A stretch of DNA of 33,425 bases from Bacillota bacterium (GTDB taxonomy: Bacteria > Bacillota > Clostridia > TANB77 > UBA1234), in assembly GCA_016280725.1 (NCBI GenBank), contig JAEEHF010000046.1, positions 1-33,425 of the forward strand, given 5' to 3'. The translations under genes and the position numbers were made by a program. The notes below the pieces were generated by a model. The model was not told the origin of the DNA. It did not search any database and saw only the letters and a list, made by a program, of their open reading frames with translations. Positions 32,182 to 33,425 of this stretch are shown one piece after another. Numbering within the stretch: position 1 is the first letter of the stretch; the number at the start of each line of letters is the position of its first letter.

Positions 32182-33425
32182 ATGAAGAATAATGCTGAGC
32201 TATATATAATAATTATTGCAATTTTTCTTTTAGTAGGTGTATCTTATGGTGTTTCAAATACTGTAAATATAAATGATGGAGCAGGAAATAAACCTTTAAA
32301 GGATACCTTAAGTACAGGTGCTCCCAGAATTGTCGAAGTGGTAAATGGTAGGTCTAATGAGCCAAAAGGAAGTATATCGTCTTCTAAGGCTACGTTGACC
32401 ACTGAACCGGCAAAGTGTCTTCATATTAACAAGAGAAATGCATATGTAAATAATGGAAATGAAAAAACGCATGAGGTTTGGCTTGCATGTATAAATTGTA
32501 AGTTAAAAATATTAAAAAAACCTGAACCAGAAAATCATACATTTGGTGCGTGGTTACCCGATAATGTTCCAGGAAGAAGCTACAGAGAATGTAGTAGATG
32601 TCAATATAAAGAAATATCTTATAGTACATCGCCAGAAAACATGGATATTAGTAATGAAGAAACTACAGATGAATCTGAAGGAATACCTATTACCGAAGAT
32701 AAGTACACATATGAATTACATCCTGCCTCAGGTAAAGAATACGCAGTAGGTGAAACATTTTCAGTATATATTATTAAAAATGGGAAAGGGCAAGTATCTG
32801 CAGAAAACTTTACAGTAAGTTACAATACTAATTATTTACAGACAACAAGGGAGGGAATTAGTTATCAGTTTAGAGTATTGCAAAGGCCTTCTACTGGTCA
32901 AACTTCGATTGCGGTAAATTATGACAACAATGATGTTATGTTCACTAAAACAATTACAATAAAAATTAAAAGTGCAGATACTGAAGTAACAACAAGTACA
33001 TCGGAGGCACCAGAAGATACACCAACGCCTGTTCCAACTCCAACATTATGCCCGCATACTGCTAGAGAAAGTGTATATGTTGATGTTGGAAATAGCAAGA
33101 CTCATGAAGTATGGCTAGCATGTAAAAATTGTAAGCAAAGAATTACGAGGCAGTCTGCTGCATCAAATCATACATTTGGACCATGGCTTCCAGATAACGT
33201 GGCAGGGAGAAGTTATAGAGAATGCAGTGGATGTAAATATAGAGAAATTACATATTCAAATTTTTTAACAACACCAATCCCTTCAGGAGATATACAAAAG
33301 ACATGTGAACATCCCGAAGATAAGAGAGTAAAGACTAATTATGTATCGAGAAGCTATACAAAACATACATATAATGAGATATGTTCAATTTGTAATAAGA
33401 TAATAAAAGGTTATACCGAAGATCA
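32182..33425 (+). CDS. Secreted protein with repeated cysteine-rich (zinc-ribbon-like) modules, 3' end outside window
   Basis: An open frame of 414 codons that runs off the window. The start is ATG 32182, 11 bases after TTGGAGG; a closer ATG at 32175 opens only a 5-codon frame. The N terminus has a hydrophobic segment (about 5-22), a signal peptide or anchor. Module 1 has Cys at 79, 103, 106, 137 and 140. Module 2 has Cys at 290, 314, 317, 348 and 351, the same spacing (24, 3, 31, 3). Both share KTHEVWLAC, NHTFGxWLPDNV and GRSYREC. A third, divergent module begins at Cys375 with C401xxC404. Between modules 1 and 2 lies an Ig-like beta domain (about 175-270) and a TPVPTPT linker. I infer metal binding from the C-x-x-C pairs and conserved His; no function is known. 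Confidence 0.8.
   Translation, partial: MKNNAELYIIIIAIFLLVGVSYGVSNTVNINDGAGNKPLKDTLSTGAPRIVEVVNGRSNEPKGSISSSKATLTTEPAKCLHINKRNAYVNNGNEKTHEVWLACINCKLKILKKPEPENHTFGAWLPDNVPGRSYRECSRCQYKEISYSTSPENMDISNEETTDESEGIPITEDKYTYELHPASGKEYAVGETFSVYIIKNGKGQVSAENFTVSYNTNYLQTTREGISYQFRVLQRPSTGQTSIAVNYDNNDVMFTKTITIKIKSADTEVTTSTSEAPEDTPTPVPTPTLCPHTARESVYVDVGNSKTHEVWLACKNCKQRITRQSAASNHTFGPWLPDNVAGRSYRECSGCKYREITYSNFLTTPIPSGDIQKTCEHPEDKRVKTNYVSRSYTKHTYNEICSICNKIIKGYTED

Overview
The window is a strongly AT-rich stretch from a Gram-positive, anaerobe-like member of the Bacillota, most likely class Clostridia. The evidence is the AGGAGG-type ribosome sites before nearly every gene, S-layer homology (SLH) proteins, a CBM25-like starch-binding protein, a bacterial protein O-mannosyltransferase, the pyrH-frr-uppS-cdsA-rseP order, and no outer-membrane genes. 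I cannot name the genus.

Left part (1-13.6 kb): a glycolytic block. The 3' end of gap is followed by a hairpin, a secreted von Willebrand factor A protein and a second hairpin. Then comes a tight seven-gene run with gaps of 20-41 bases and no internal terminator: tpiA, an unrecognised two-helix membrane protein, pgk, gpmI, a protein mannosyltransferase, a lipoprotein and a large SLH protein. A terminator at 13584 closes it. Central carbon metabolism and envelope building therefore appear to be co-transcribed.

Middle part (13.6-21.3 kb): single-gene units, most with visible promoters and terminators. These are a beta-CASP metallo-beta-lactamase protein, a membrane-anchored phosphoesterase, mtaB, tRNA-Leu(UAA), a small CBM25-like protein, a second SLH protein with a TPEP-repeat linker, a tandem DUF1508 protein, tRNA-Trp(CCA) and a 90-residue hypothetical. 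Between the DUF1508 gene and tRNA-Trp, the minus strand carries an apparently unlabelled structured RNA gene of about 220 nt. It has a near-consensus promoter, a 12-bp closing stem and its own terminator; this is the most interesting item in the window.

Right part (21.4-33.4 kb): the pyrH-frr-uppS-cdsA-rseP operon, which lacks the dxr gene often found between cdsA and rseP. It is followed by a minus-strand SPFH / NfeD-like / SPFH membrane cluster, a P-type Ca2+-ATPase with a downstream membrane-anchored protein, rpsO, and the start of a long secreted protein with repeated cysteine-rich (zinc-ribbon-like) modules that runs off the window. Two conserved genes here, rseP and the NfeD-like gene, each carry a single extra base near the 5' end that breaks the frame. 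These could be real mutations or sequence errors.
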